From the NCBI RefSeq assembly GCF_024171785.1, contig NZ_JAMTCK010000028.1, forward strand, positions 1-56,346: a stretch of DNA of 56,346 nucleotides. The letters run 5' to 3'. The notes below the pieces were generated by a model. It worked only from the letters and a program-made list of their open reading frames with translations. It searched no databases and was not told the DNA's origin. The DNA is from Goodfellowiella coeruleoviolacea. GTDB lineage: Bacteria; Actinomycetota; Actinomycetes; Mycobacteriales; Pseudonocardiaceae. Positions 37,501-44,722 of the stretch are shown here, one piece after another (the stretch's first letter is position 1; every line of letters starts with the position of its first letter). A program made the position numbers and the translations under genes.

Positions 37501-40500
37501 TCCCAGCCCCGGTCGGCCGGGACTCCGGCAACGGTGTCCACTCCGGACGCGACGAGCCGCCACAGCGCCTCCGGACTGTTGGCGCCACCGGGGAACCGAC
37601 AGCCCATCCCGATGATCGCGATGGGCTCGTCCTCGCCACCCGGCCGCACCTGCTGCTCGCGGCGCTCGTGTGCGCCGGGAACCAGCTCGTCGCGCAGCCG
37701 GTTTGCCACCGCGGCCACGGTCGGGGAGTCGAAGACCAGGGTCGCGGGTAGCCGCACCCCGGTGCGCGCGGTGAGCTGGTCGCGGAGTTCCACCGCGGTG
37801 AGCGAGTCGATGCCGAGGCCGGTGAAGGGGATGTCCGCGTCGATCGAGCCGGGGGCCGGATAGCCCAGCACGGTCGCCGTCGCCGACCGGACGAGGTCGA
37901 GCAGCACCCGGTTCCGCTCCCCCGGGGGCAGATCGGCGAGTTCCAGCCGGTCACCGCGCTCCTGACCGACCGCGGGATCGACCGCCACCGCGAGGTCGTC
38001 GACCAGTGGACGCGGCCTGGTGTGGCGGTAGGTGGCCACGAACCGCTCACGGTCCAGATCCGCCACGACCACGGTGGTCTCGTCGAAATCGAGCGCCTGC
38101 CGCAGTGCCGCGATCGCCAGTCCCGGTGGCATCGGGCGGATGCCGGCCCGGCCGAGCGCGGCCCCGACGGCCTCGTCGACCATGCCGCCTCCTGCCCACG
38201 CGCCCCACGCGACGCTGGTCGCCGTCAGGTCGCGGGCGCGCCGCCGCAGCGCGAGTGCGTCGAGATACGCGTTCGCCGCGGCGTAGGCCCCGTCACCGGC
38301 GCTTCCCCAGACGCCGGCGCCGGAGGAGAACACCACGAAGGCGTCGAGTTCGCGTCGCCCGAGCAGCTCGTCCAGGTTGCGCGCGCCGACGACCTTCGCG
38401 GCCAGCGCGTTCACCAGATCGGCCTCGGTCATCTCGGCGATCCTGCGCGGTTCGGTCACTCCGGCGGCGTGGAAGACCGCGGTCACCGGGAAGGCGTCCA
38501 GCAGTTCGGTCAGTGCGCGACGGTCGGACACGTCGCACGCGACCACATCCACCCTGACCCCGAGATCGGTGAGCTGTGCGGACAGTTCGGCCGCGCCGCC
38601 CCGGCGACCGACCAGGATCAGGTGTTCGGCGCCCGACCGAGCCAGCCAGCGAGCGATGTGCGCGCCGATGCCACCCGTGCCACCGGTGACCAGCACGCTG
38701 CCTCGGGGCCGCCACTCCCGGTTGGCCACCGCGCGGCCGCGCTCCGCGCGGACCAGCCGCCGCACGGAGACTCCGGACGGACGCACGGCGAACTCCTGCT
38801 CGGCACCGATTCCGGTCAGCACCGCGACCAGGTGGTCGGCCGCCTGGTCGTCGAGTGCCCCCGCGAGATCGACCAGACCGCCCCACCGGTCCGGATGCTC
38901 CAGGCCGATCACCCGGCCCAGTCCCCACACCTGGGCCTGGGCCGCGCCCGCCAGCCGCTCGCCGCCGGTTGACACCGCCTCCTGGGTGAGGCACCACAGC
39001 GGCGCGTCGATGCCGGCGTCACCCAGGGCCTGGGTCAGGGTGACGGTCGCCACCAGACCACGGGGCACCAGCGTGCCGTCCTCGGCCAGCGCCAGGGTGG
39101 ACACCACGCCGGCGACGGGTTCGTCGGGCAGCAGGCCGGTCAGCTGGGCCCGACTGATCCCCGGGTCGACCAGCAACGGCACGACCCGGGCGCCGCGCGC
39201 GGACAGCGCCGCGCGCACCCACGACGTGGTGGCCTCCGGGGTCCGGGCCGACACCAGCAGCCAGGTCCCGGACAAGCCGTCACCCCGGTGCGCCCGGACC
39301 GGCTGCCAAGCCACCCGGTACCGCCACGAGTCCACTACGGCATCCTCGGTGCGGGCGGTGTCGTCCGGCCTCGCCCAGTACCGCTGCCGCTGGAACGCAT
39401 ACGTCGGCAGCTCGATCCGCTTCGGTTGGTGACCGCCGAACACCGCTGCCCAGTCGACCCGGGCACCGCGGACGGCGAGTTCGGCCAGGGAGCGCACCAT
39501 CTGCCGGTCATCCGGCTCGCCCCGACGCAGCGAGCCAACCACCACGCGATCGTCGGCGCCGTCCCGCAGTGCCGGCACCAGCGTGGGATGTGGGCTGACC
39601 TCCACCACGGTCCGCAGTCCCGCTCCGGCCAGCTCTCGTGCCGCGAGGTCGAACCGCACGGTGTCGCGCAGGTTGCGGGACCAGTAGCCCGCGTCGAGCC
39701 GGGCGGTGTCGAGCCAGCCGCCGGTGACGGTGGAGAGAAACGGGATTCGACCCGGCACCGGCCGGATGGACCGCAGCGCGGACTCCAGCTCGTCCCGGAT
39801 CACGTCCACGTGGCCGGAGTGGGAGGCGTAGTCCACGGCCAACCGCCGCGTCCGCACCGCCCGCCCCTCGCACCACGTCACGAACTCCCCGACGGCACCG
39901 GCGTCACCGGACACCACGGTGGCGGCGGGCCCGTTGACCACCGCCAAGGCCAGCTCGCCACCCCACTCGGTGATCAGCCCGCGCACCTCGTCCACGGACG
40001 CGGCAACGGAGGCCATTCCGCCTCGACCGGACAACGCCTCACCGATCAACTGGGCGCGGCGAGTCACCACCAGCGCGCCGTCCTCAAGGGACAGTCCACC
40101 TGCGACGCACGCGGCGGCCACCTCGCCCTGGGAATGCCCGACGACAGCGCTCGGCTGCACACCCCACGACTCCCACAGGTCCGCCAGGGACACCATCACG
40201 GCCCAGACCGCGGGTTGGAGGACATCGACGCGGTCCAGCGGCGGCGCACCAGGTTCCTGACGCAGCAGTTCGATCAGCGACCAGTCGACGTGCTGGCGCA
40301 ACGCCTCGGCGCACGCGGTCATCCGCGCGGTGAAGGCCGACGAGCGGTCCAGCAGCCCGGCCGCCATTCCCGCCCAGTGCGCACCCTGGCCGGGGAACAC
40401 GAAGGCCGTCCTGCCGCCCTCGGCGGCGGTCCCGCGGACCACGTCGGCCGAGGAGCCCCCCGATGCCAGGACGCGAAGCCCGCTGCGCAGTTCCTCCCGG

Positions 40501-43500
40501 CTCGCACCGACAACCACGGCCCGGTGCCGCAGCGCAGCGCGGGTCGTCGCCAGTGACCAGCCGATGTCGGCTGTGGACCCGGCGACGGGGAACTCAAGCA
40601 GCCGGCGGGCCTGGTCGGCCAGTCCCTGCTCGGTCTGCGCCGCAAGCATGCACGGCACCGCGGCGCTCAACTCCGCGCCGGGCGCGGTCGCTGCCTCTGT
40701 CGGTGCCTGCTCGACGATGACGTGGGCGTTGGTACCGCTGATCCCGAAGGAGGACACGCCTGCTCGGCGCGGCGCGTCCGCGGCCGGCCACGGCTGGGCC
40801 TCGGTGAGCAGCCGGACCGCTCCGGCCGACCAGTCCACGTGCGGCGTCGGCTCGGTGATGTGCAGGGTCTTCGGCAGCACACCGTGCCGCATGGCCATGA
40901 CCATCTTGATCAACCCGGCGACCCCGGCCGCCGCCTGGGTGTGGCCGGTGTTGGACTTCAGCGATCCCAGCCACAGCGGCCTGTCGGCCGCGCGGTCCCT
41001 GCCGTAGGTGGCGATCAGGGCCTGCGCCTCGATCGGGTCACCGAGTTCCGTCCCGGTGCCGTGCGCCTCCACGGCGTCCACATCGGACGGGGAAAGCCCG
41101 GCGGCGGCCAGCGCCTGCTGGATGACGCGTTGCTGCGCCAAGCCGTTCGGGGCGGTCAGTCCGTTCGAGGTGCCGTCGGAGTTCACGGCTGTTCCGCGGA
41201 TAAGGGCGAGTACCGGGTGCCCGTTCCGCCGTGCGTCGGACAGGCGCTCCAGCAGCACGAGCGCCACGCCCTCGCCCCACACGGTGCCGTCGGCGGTCGC
41301 CGAGAACGGCTTGCACCGGCCGTCCGCGGCGAGGCCGTGCTGCTGCGCGAACGACACGAACAGACCGGGGCCGGACATCACCATCGCCCCGCCCGCGAGT
41401 GCGAGCGTGGACTCCCCCTCGGCCAGCGAACGGCTTGCCAGGTGCACCGCGACCAGTGATGACGAGCAGGCGGTGTCGATCGTGATCGCCGGGCCGGTCA
41501 GCCCGAAGGTGTAGGCGATCCGGCCGGACGCCACACTGGTCAGACCACCGGTGAGCAGGTGGCCCTCAAGTTCCGGCGGTGCCTCGTGCAGCCGGGGTCC
41601 GTAGTCCTGCTGTGCCAACCCGGTGAACACGCCGGTTCTGCTGCCCCTCAGGGTGTCCGGCGCGATGCCGGCGTGCTCGAACACCTCCCACGAGGTCTCC
41701 AGCAGCAGTCGCTGCTGGGGGTCCATCGCCGCCGCCTCTCTCGGGCTGATCCCGAACAGCGCCGGATCGAACAGGTCGGCCGCCGGTAGGAAACCGCCGT
41801 GCAGCGTGTAGGTCCGGCCCGGTGTTCCCGGTTCCGCCGCGTACAGCCCAGCCAGGTCCCAGCCCCGGTTCTCCGGTGCGGACGACACCACCTCCGCCCC
41901 GTCGGACACCAGCCGCCAGAGCGCGCTCGGCGAGTCGACGCCGCCGGGGAGGCGGCAGCTCATTCCGATGATCGCGATCGGCTCGTTCACCGGCTCGCTC
42001 GTCGTCCTGGTCGTGGCCGGTGTCGCGGCCGGCTCCTCGGTCAGGAACGCCGCGATGTCCTCCGGGGTCGGGCAGTCGAAGGCAAGCGTCGCGGGCAGCC
42101 GCGTGCCCAGCGCGTCGGCGAGCCGGTCCCGCAGTCGGACCGCGAGCAGCGAGTCGAAACCGATGTCGGCGAAGGTGCGTCCGGCCGGGACGTCCGCGCC
42201 GAGCAACTGGGCGGCCTCGGCGCGGATCACGTCGACCAGGTCGACCGGCGCCGCCTGTTGTTCGGGTGCGGGCTCGGCCGCCACGCTGCCGAACGGGTAG
42301 GTCGGCAGGTCCACCAGGGTGCCGCGGCCGGCGAACGCGTCCCAGTCGACGTGCGCGCCCGCAGCATGGGCGTTCCCCACCGAGGTCAGGAACTGGTGCG
42401 TGCCCGGGCGGGACCGGTGGCCCGTGCCGAGCACGGTGATGCCCGTTCCGGAGCGGTCGACGATCTCCCGGGCGTCCGGCGCGACCACGGGGTGGTGGCT
42501 CAACTCGATCAGCACGCGGTAACCCGCAGCGGCCACGGCACGAACGGTGTTCTCGAAGTGGAAGGGGTTGCGCAGACTGGCGTACCAGTACTCGGCGGTC
42601 ATCCCGGACGTGTCGGTTCGGCCCCCCAACGCGCACGAGTAGAACGGAGTGCCGGTGGAGCGCGGCCGGATCCCTGCCAGCAGGCCGGTCATCCGCTGAC
42701 GAATCCGTTCGATGTGCGGTGAGTGTGCGGCGTACCCGAGCGGGAGCCGCTGCGCCCGGGCACCAGCCGAGCGGACCTCGTCCAGCAGCTCAGCGACCGC
42801 CCCGGTGTCGCCCGACACCACGACCGAGTTCGGCCCGTTCACGCCGGCGAGCACCAGCGCGTCGCCCCAGCGCGGCAGGTAACCCACCACCTGGTCGACC
42901 GGCAGCAGGACCGCGGCCATCTCGCCTTCCCGCGCGACGTCCCGCAGACTGTGCCCGATGGCGGCTGCTACCCGACACCCGTCCTCGATCGACAACGCGC
43001 CGGTGAACGTCGCCGCCGCGACCTCGCCGATGCTGTGTCCGAGAACCGCGTCGGGCTCCACACCCGAGGACCGCCACAACTCGGCGAGCGCAAGCGTCAC
43101 CGCGAACCAGACCGGTTGCAGCACACCGACTTCACCCACTCGCTCGGGCGCACCGGTGAGCACGTCGAGCAGCGACCACCCGACGATCGGGGCCAACGCG
43201 GCGTCACAGGTTTCCAGCCGAGCCCGGAAGATCGGGGAGGTGGCCAGCAGTTCGGTGGCCATTCCCGGCCAGTGCGGGCCGATCCCGGGAAACACGAACA
43301 CGACGGGGGCGGTCTCGGGCGCGCTGCCCCGGATCACACCGGCATCCGCCCTTCCCCCGGCCACGGCGGCCAGTCCGGCGAGCATGGCCTCCCGGTCATC
43401 GGCCACGAGCACGGCTCGTTCCGGGAAGTGAGTTCTTGTCCTGGCCAGTGCGGCGCCCACCGCGCGCAGGCCGAGGCCCGGATGCTGCTCGACGTGCGTG

Positions 43501-44093
43501 CGCAGCCGGTCAGCCTGTAGCCGCAAGGCCGAGACGGACGGCGCGGACAACGCCCACAACGCCGGCCCCGAGTCACCGGGGTCCGCGGTCGCCTCGCTCT
43601 CCCGCTCACGATCCGCCGTCGGCGTCAACGCCTCGCCGGGTTCGACGAGACGATCCACCCGCCTGCCGGCGGCCCGGGCGTCCGCGGCGCGCTCCAGCAC
43701 CGCCACCCCGCAGTCCGCCGCATCCCCTCCCACGGCCACAACCAGGGCGAGGTCGACCTCATTGGACCGCAGCGCGCTCACCGGATCCCCGGACCGGGGC
43801 TGGGCGCCGTCCACGCAGCGCGCGATCGCCGCTCCGACGGGTCGTGCACCGGGCAGGGTGAACAGGCCGACCCGCCATCGCCCCAGGCGGTCCGGTGCGA
43901 TGCGCGCGTCCTCCAACGCGGTCCACACCACTTCCAGGCCCGTCCGGAGTCGGTCATCCAGCCCATCGGCGTCCGCCGCGGACAGTCCGAACACCTCGCG
44001 GTCGAATGCCCCCGCACCCCGGAACTCCCCGGTGTGGCGCGCCGATCCGATCAGGGCTACTTCGGCCCGGCCGCCTACCTCTTGCGATGACAT
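31554..44093 (-). CDS. Modular type I polyketide synthase PKS-A (loading module, modules 1 and 2)
   Basis: 4179 residues. Start ATG 44093 overlaps the stop of the small upstream gene by 19 bases. Order: vestigial KS (about 11-165, no Cys or His motifs) with an intact KS-AT linker; loading AT (about 262-560, GHSIG Ser354; conserved extender Arg is Ile379, GQG is GIG, YAAH motif); ACP-L (Ser648); KS1 (from 704, Cys876); AT1 (Ser1321, YASH, methylmalonyl); KR1 (A-type, Trp motif, Ser1924); ACP1 (Ser2097); KS2 (from about 2156, Cys2314, EGHGTG); AT2 (Ser2756, RAFH, malonyl); DH2 (His3058, Asp3217); ER (NADPH motif HAAAGGVG near 3588, Tyr in LDRYPGD); KR2 (VDD, B-type, Ser3889); ACP2 (Ser4061); docking tail. 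It selects a monocarboxylic starter and adds one methyl-branched hydroxy unit and one fully reduced malonate unit. The starter identity is unknown. Confidence 0.97.
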   Translation of the reverse strand: MSSQEVGGRAEVALIGSARHTGEFRGAGAFDREVFGLSAADADGLDDRLRTGLEVVWTALEDARIAPDRLGRWRVGLFTLPGARPVGAAIARCVDGAQPRSGDPVSALRSNEVDLALVVAVGGDAADCGVAVLERAADARAAGRRVDRLVEPGEALTPTADRERESEATADPGDSGPALWALSAPSVSALRLQADRLRTHVEQHPGLGLRAVGAALARTRTHFPERAVLVADDREAMLAGLAAVAGGRADAGVIRGSAPETAPVVFVFPGIGPHWPGMATELLATSPIFRARLETCDAALAPIVGWSLLDVLTGAPERVGEVGVLQPVWFAVTLALAELWRSSGVEPDAVLGHSIGEVAAATFTGALSIEDGCRVAAAIGHSLRDVAREGEMAAVLLPVDQVVGYLPRWGDALVLAGVNGPNSVVVSGDTGAVAELLDEVRSAGARAQRLPLGYAAHSPHIERIRQRMTGLLAGIRPRSTGTPFYSCALGGRTDTSGMTAEYWYASLRNPFHFENTVRAVAAAGYRVLIELSHHPVVAPDAREIVDRSGTGITVLGTGHRSRPGTHQFLTSVGNAHAAGAHVDWDAFAGRGTLVDLPTYPFGSVAAEPAPEQQAAPVDLVDVIRAEAAQLLGADVPAGRTFADIGFDSLLAVRLRDRLADALGTRLPATLAFDCPTPEDIAAFLTEEPAATPATTRTTSEPVNEPIAIIGMSCRLPGGVDSPSALWRLVSDGAEVVSSAPENRGWDLAGLYAAEPGTPGRTYTLHGGFLPAADLFDPALFGISPREAAAMDPQQRLLLETSWEVFEHAGIAPDTLRGSRTGVFTGLAQQDYGPRLHEAPPELEGHLLTGGLTSVASGRIAYTFGLTGPAITIDTACSSSLVAVHLASRSLAEGESTLALAGGAMVMSGPGLFVSFAQQHGLAADGRCKPFSATADGTVWGEGVALVLLERLSDARRNGHPVLALIRGTAVNSDGTSNGLTAPNGLAQQRVIQQALAAAGLSPSDVDAVEAHGTGTELGDPIEAQALIATYGRDRAADRPLWLGSLKSNTGHTQAAAGVAGLIKMVMAMRHGVLPKTLHITEPTPHVDWSAGAVRLLTEAQPWPAADAPRRAGVSSFGISGTNAHVIVEQAPTEAATAPGAELSAAVPCMLAAQTEQGLADQARRLLEFPVAGSTADIGWSLATTRAALRHRAVVVGASREELRSGLRVLASGGSSADVVRGTAAEGGRTAFVFPGQGAHWAGMAAGLLDRSSAFTARMTACAEALRQHVDWSLIELLRQEPGAPPLDRVDVLQPAVWAVMVSLADLWESWGVQPSAVVGHSQGEVAAACVAGGLSLEDGALVVTRRAQLIGEALSGRGGMASVAASVDEVRGLITEWGGELALAVVNGPAATVVSGDAGAVGEFVTWCEGRAVRTRRLAVDYASHSGHVDVIRDELESALRSIRPVPGRIPFLSTVTGGWLDTARLDAGYWSRNLRDTVRFDLAARELAGAGLRTVVEVSPHPTLVPALRDGADDRVVVGSLRRGEPDDRQMVRSLAELAVRGARVDWAAVFGGHQPKRIELPTYAFQRQRYWARPDDTARTEDAVVDSWRYRVAWQPVRAHRGDGLSGTWLLVSARTPEATTSWVRAALSARGARVVPLLVDPGISRAQLTGLLPDEPVAGVVSTLALAEDGTLVPRGLVATVTLTQALGDAGIDAPLWCLTQEAVSTGGERLAGAAQAQVWGLGRVIGLEHPDRWGGLVDLAGALDDQAADHLVAVLTGIGAEQEFAVRPSGVSVRRLVRAERGRAVANREWRPRGSVLVTGGTGGIGAHIARWLARSGAEHLILVGRRGGAAELSAQLTDLGVRVDVVACDVSDRRALTELLDAFPVTAVFHAAGVTEPRRIAEMTEADLVNALAAKVVGARNLDELLGRRELDAFVVFSSGAGVWGSAGDGAYAAANAYLDALALRRRARDLTATSVAWGAWAGGGMVDEAVGAALGRAGIRPMPPGLAIAALRQALDFDETTVVVADLDRERFVATYRHTRPRPLVDDLAVAVDPAVGQERGDRLELADLPPGERNRVLLDLVRSATATVLGYPAPGSIDADIPFTGLGIDSLTAVELRDQLTARTGVRLPATLVFDSPTVAAVANRLRDELVPGAHERREQQVRPGGEDEPIAIIGMGCRFPGGANSPEALWRLVASGVDTVAGVPADRGWDVDPRTTGSFLTDATLFDAAFFGMSPREAIATDPQQRLVLEVAWETAERAGIDPHSLRGTRTGVFIGASAHDYGTVLSAAENGYDYLLTGAAASALSGRIAYALGLEGPALTIDTACSASLVALHTAARSLRNGECELAFAGGVTVLATSAPFVAFARQGGLAPDGRCKSFAAAADGTGWGEGAGLLVLARLSDAIRLGHRVLAVVRGSAVNSDGASNGLTAPNGPAQERVIRQALADGGLSPSDVDVVEGHGTGTVLGDPIEAQAVLATYGQDRAEPLWLGSLKSNIGHTQAAAGVGGVIKMVEAMRNGVLPRTLHAETPSSQVDWSSGNVRLLSQARPWPATGRPRRAAVSAFGVSGTNAHVIVEQYEEPPVGRAPAGRKVLPWVVSGRSAPALDDQARQLRAHLDANSALEARDVGWTLATARATWDHRAVVVGCDDDALRAGLADLSSGTGSPHVITGRARGDGLALLFPGQGSRYQGVGRGLHQAFPAFAEAFDETCEHFDGLLDRPLRDVLLDPAEAVPHTGLAQAGLFALQVALFRLVERWGLRPRLVLGHSVGELAAAHVAGVWSLADAARVVAARGRLMQALPDDGAMVAIEAAAEQIAPDLAGREHVVALAAVNGRRSVVISGRADAVRRLAGTWRARGRRVRQLNVARAFHSPLVEPVLGPFRDVLRQVRFRQPVLPVVSNVTGRIATSELSTPDYWLRHLRDTVRFADGVATLVSHGVTAALELGSDGVLSGMASQDGESLEAVAALRDGRDEAGALVTAVARMFVHGVDVDWSQLFVGSQARHVDLPTYPFQRERFWPTRSARADVSSAGLTVAGHPLLGARLADPSGERVTFTGRISPGAQPWLSGHVVLGRVLLPGTGFVELALWAAAELGHDELAELTLRAPLVLAGTVQLQVVVEGGDEVRVYSRPDGPGHEPWTLHAEGRIRAGRTTGDDTGPHLPAWPPAGARPLPLDDFYEDLADAGYRFDPPFRGLRLAWREGADRYGEVELPEDIDVDGFAVHPALLDSALHLMRAGEPAEATLLPFAWAGVRRHAAGARSMRVRLTRSGDRVSLFATDSAGHPVITVDALTLRPASAQEPDRAATALDDSLFRVAWTALELSGVHDERGSDPVLLPVPEPSGADVESVADAAALAAEHTLAVLRSVLAEQRPAAGRAVVVTRSCLAHAAVRGLVRTAQAEHPDRFTLLRVDGSETPELVAAAAGCGEPEVAIRAGRLYARRLSRAGGGVSLVPPKGRTAWSLDTVGRGSLHHLALVGRAEPELRTGQLRIAVHASGVNFRDVLVTLDRYPGDAELGIEGAGVVVETGPGVTAFTVGDRVLGLFDRAFGPTAVADQRTVVRMPDGWSFEQAATVPVAFVTAYYGLVDLAGLRPGEKVLIHAAAGGVGTAAVRLARHLGAEVFGTASPWKWAALRESGLDDEHIASSRSVEFRERFPAVDVVLNCLTGEYLDASLDLLAPGGRFLELGKTDVRDVAGRYWAFDLSDPGPERIGQILAEVTALAERNALTPLPLTTWDIRRARDAFRALSRAQITGKAVLTQRPFGASDTVLITGGTGALGGLLAHHLAVGYGLRHVVLASRRGPAAPGAEGLRRDLAELGVTVTLAACDVCDERALAQLLEPIRDRLAGVVHAAGVVDDGAVTAIDGQRLAAVLAPKVTGAWNLHRLTADLDLSMFVLFSSLSATLGNPGQANYAAANAFLDELAEYRARRGMTAVSLAWGHWQGIGMAADLTGNDAARLVRAGVLPMTAEHGLALFDAAVHAGDPVLVPARLDLTGDSALAALAGGLVRAPHRDTREAHTVEFGEALAGLPAPERRKAALDLVRGHVAVVLGYPPTHPVPLDEPFKEQGFDSLTAVELRNRLREATSIPMPPTLVFDHPTPVALAEHLLELAFPEHATPAEQVVADLDRVAVFAETIDRADPALQDITRRLRRILHHLDGVTEVSTDFSADLSDTAELLAYLDGVDPRGD
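43599..44063 (-). other. Vestigial ketosynthase domain at the N terminus of PKS-A
   Basis: Residues 11-165 of PKS-A align with scattered pieces of a normal 420-residue KS: VALIGSARHTGEF for VAIVGMACRFPG, then FDREVFGLSAADADGLDDRL for the [21 protein letters not shown] block, LEVVWTALEDARIAPDRL, ALRSNEVDLALV and GVAVLERAADARAAGR. The stretches with the active-site Cys and both His are gone. It is not a KSQ domain, since no TAQSSS block remains. It may still act as a structural cap for the loading AT. Confidence 0.85.
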
Positions 44094-44497
44094 TCGATGA
44101 TGTCCACCGGAACGCGGTCGCCGTCGACGAGGTGGAACCCCTTCTTGACGTAGTGGTTCTCGCCCTCCCTGGTGAACTCTTCCAGGAAGACCGTTTTCGC
44201 ACCGAATGCGTAGTACTCTCCGGTGAACACCAGAACACCGTTTCGCCAGCCCGGCGAGGTCGTGGTGCCGAAATTCCCGAAGTTGTCGTAGTAGTAGGTG
44301 ATGAAGCTCGCGGTGAGCGGATCACGACCGAAGATGAGCTTGCATTTCAGACCCGGCATGGTCTGGTCCATCACGTAGAAATGTCCGCGCATCGTCCGCT
44401 CGGTGTTCCACTCTGCCGATCCCGTGGTGGGCGGGTCCACCGTCAGGTTCACCCAACTGCAGGAGAAGTCACCAAGCAGGAAATCCAGTTCTTCCAT
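44075..44497 (-). CDS. Small lipocalin-like protein of unknown function (DUF1579-like), first gene of the PKS operon
   Basis: 140 residues from ATG 44497 (GGAG 7-10 bases upstream). The frame is open to 44614, but a longer start would place coding sequence over the TTAGGGG box at 44570. The opening MEELDFLLGDFSCSW, a beta-rich middle with Gly and aromatic residues (FITYYYDNFGNFG, FTGEYYAFGAKTVFLEEF) and an end VDIIEC resemble small single-domain beta-barrel proteins of the DUF1579 type. There is no signal peptide or membrane segment. Its stop overlaps the PKS-A start by 19 bases, so the two are probably translated together. A ligand-binding or PKS-assisting role is possible; no reaction can be assigned. 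Confidence 0.65.
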   Translation of the reverse strand: MEELDFLLGDFSCSWVNLTVDPPTTGSAEWNTERTMRGHFYVMDQTMPGLKCKLIFGRDPLTASFITYYYDNFGNFGTTTSPGWRNGVLVFTGEYYAFGAKTVFLEEFTREGENHYVKKGFHLVDGDRVPVDIIECHRKR

Positions 44498-44569
44498 GAG
44501 AGCTCCGCACTGGTCGAGGCCGCCGGCGCGGTCAACGCTATCCAAACACGCGGCAGTCACCTCGATTGT

Positions 44570-44639
44570 TAGGGGAAACCCGTTTCTCCCTCCCGTCGCG
44601 TAGGGGTGCGGCACTCGGGTCCGGCACAGTTTCCCCTAT
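44570..44639. promoter_or_regulatory. Divergent control region with three TAGGGG boxes (PKS operon / halogenase)
   Basis: The 225-base gap between the small PKS-operon gene (minus) and the halogenase (plus) holds TTAGGGG at 44570-44576, GTAGGGG at 44601-44607 and the opposite copy CCCCTAT at 44634-44640. Two boxes point toward the halogenase and one toward the PKS operon. This mirrors the mixed orientation in the 3601-3680 region. Clear -10/-35 elements were not assigned. Confidence 0.5.
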
Positions 44640-44722
44640 CCTGCGAACGGACGCCGTCCGGAAATCGCTGCCTCAAGTAGCGTTCTCACCGTTTTGACCG
44701 CCGGACCACGAGGTGAGAAACA

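Noticed and set aside
43599-44063. Vestigial KS as a KSQ decarboxylating loading domain
   Set aside because: The whole active-site segment is absent; no Gln or Cys in a TAxSSS context can be found.
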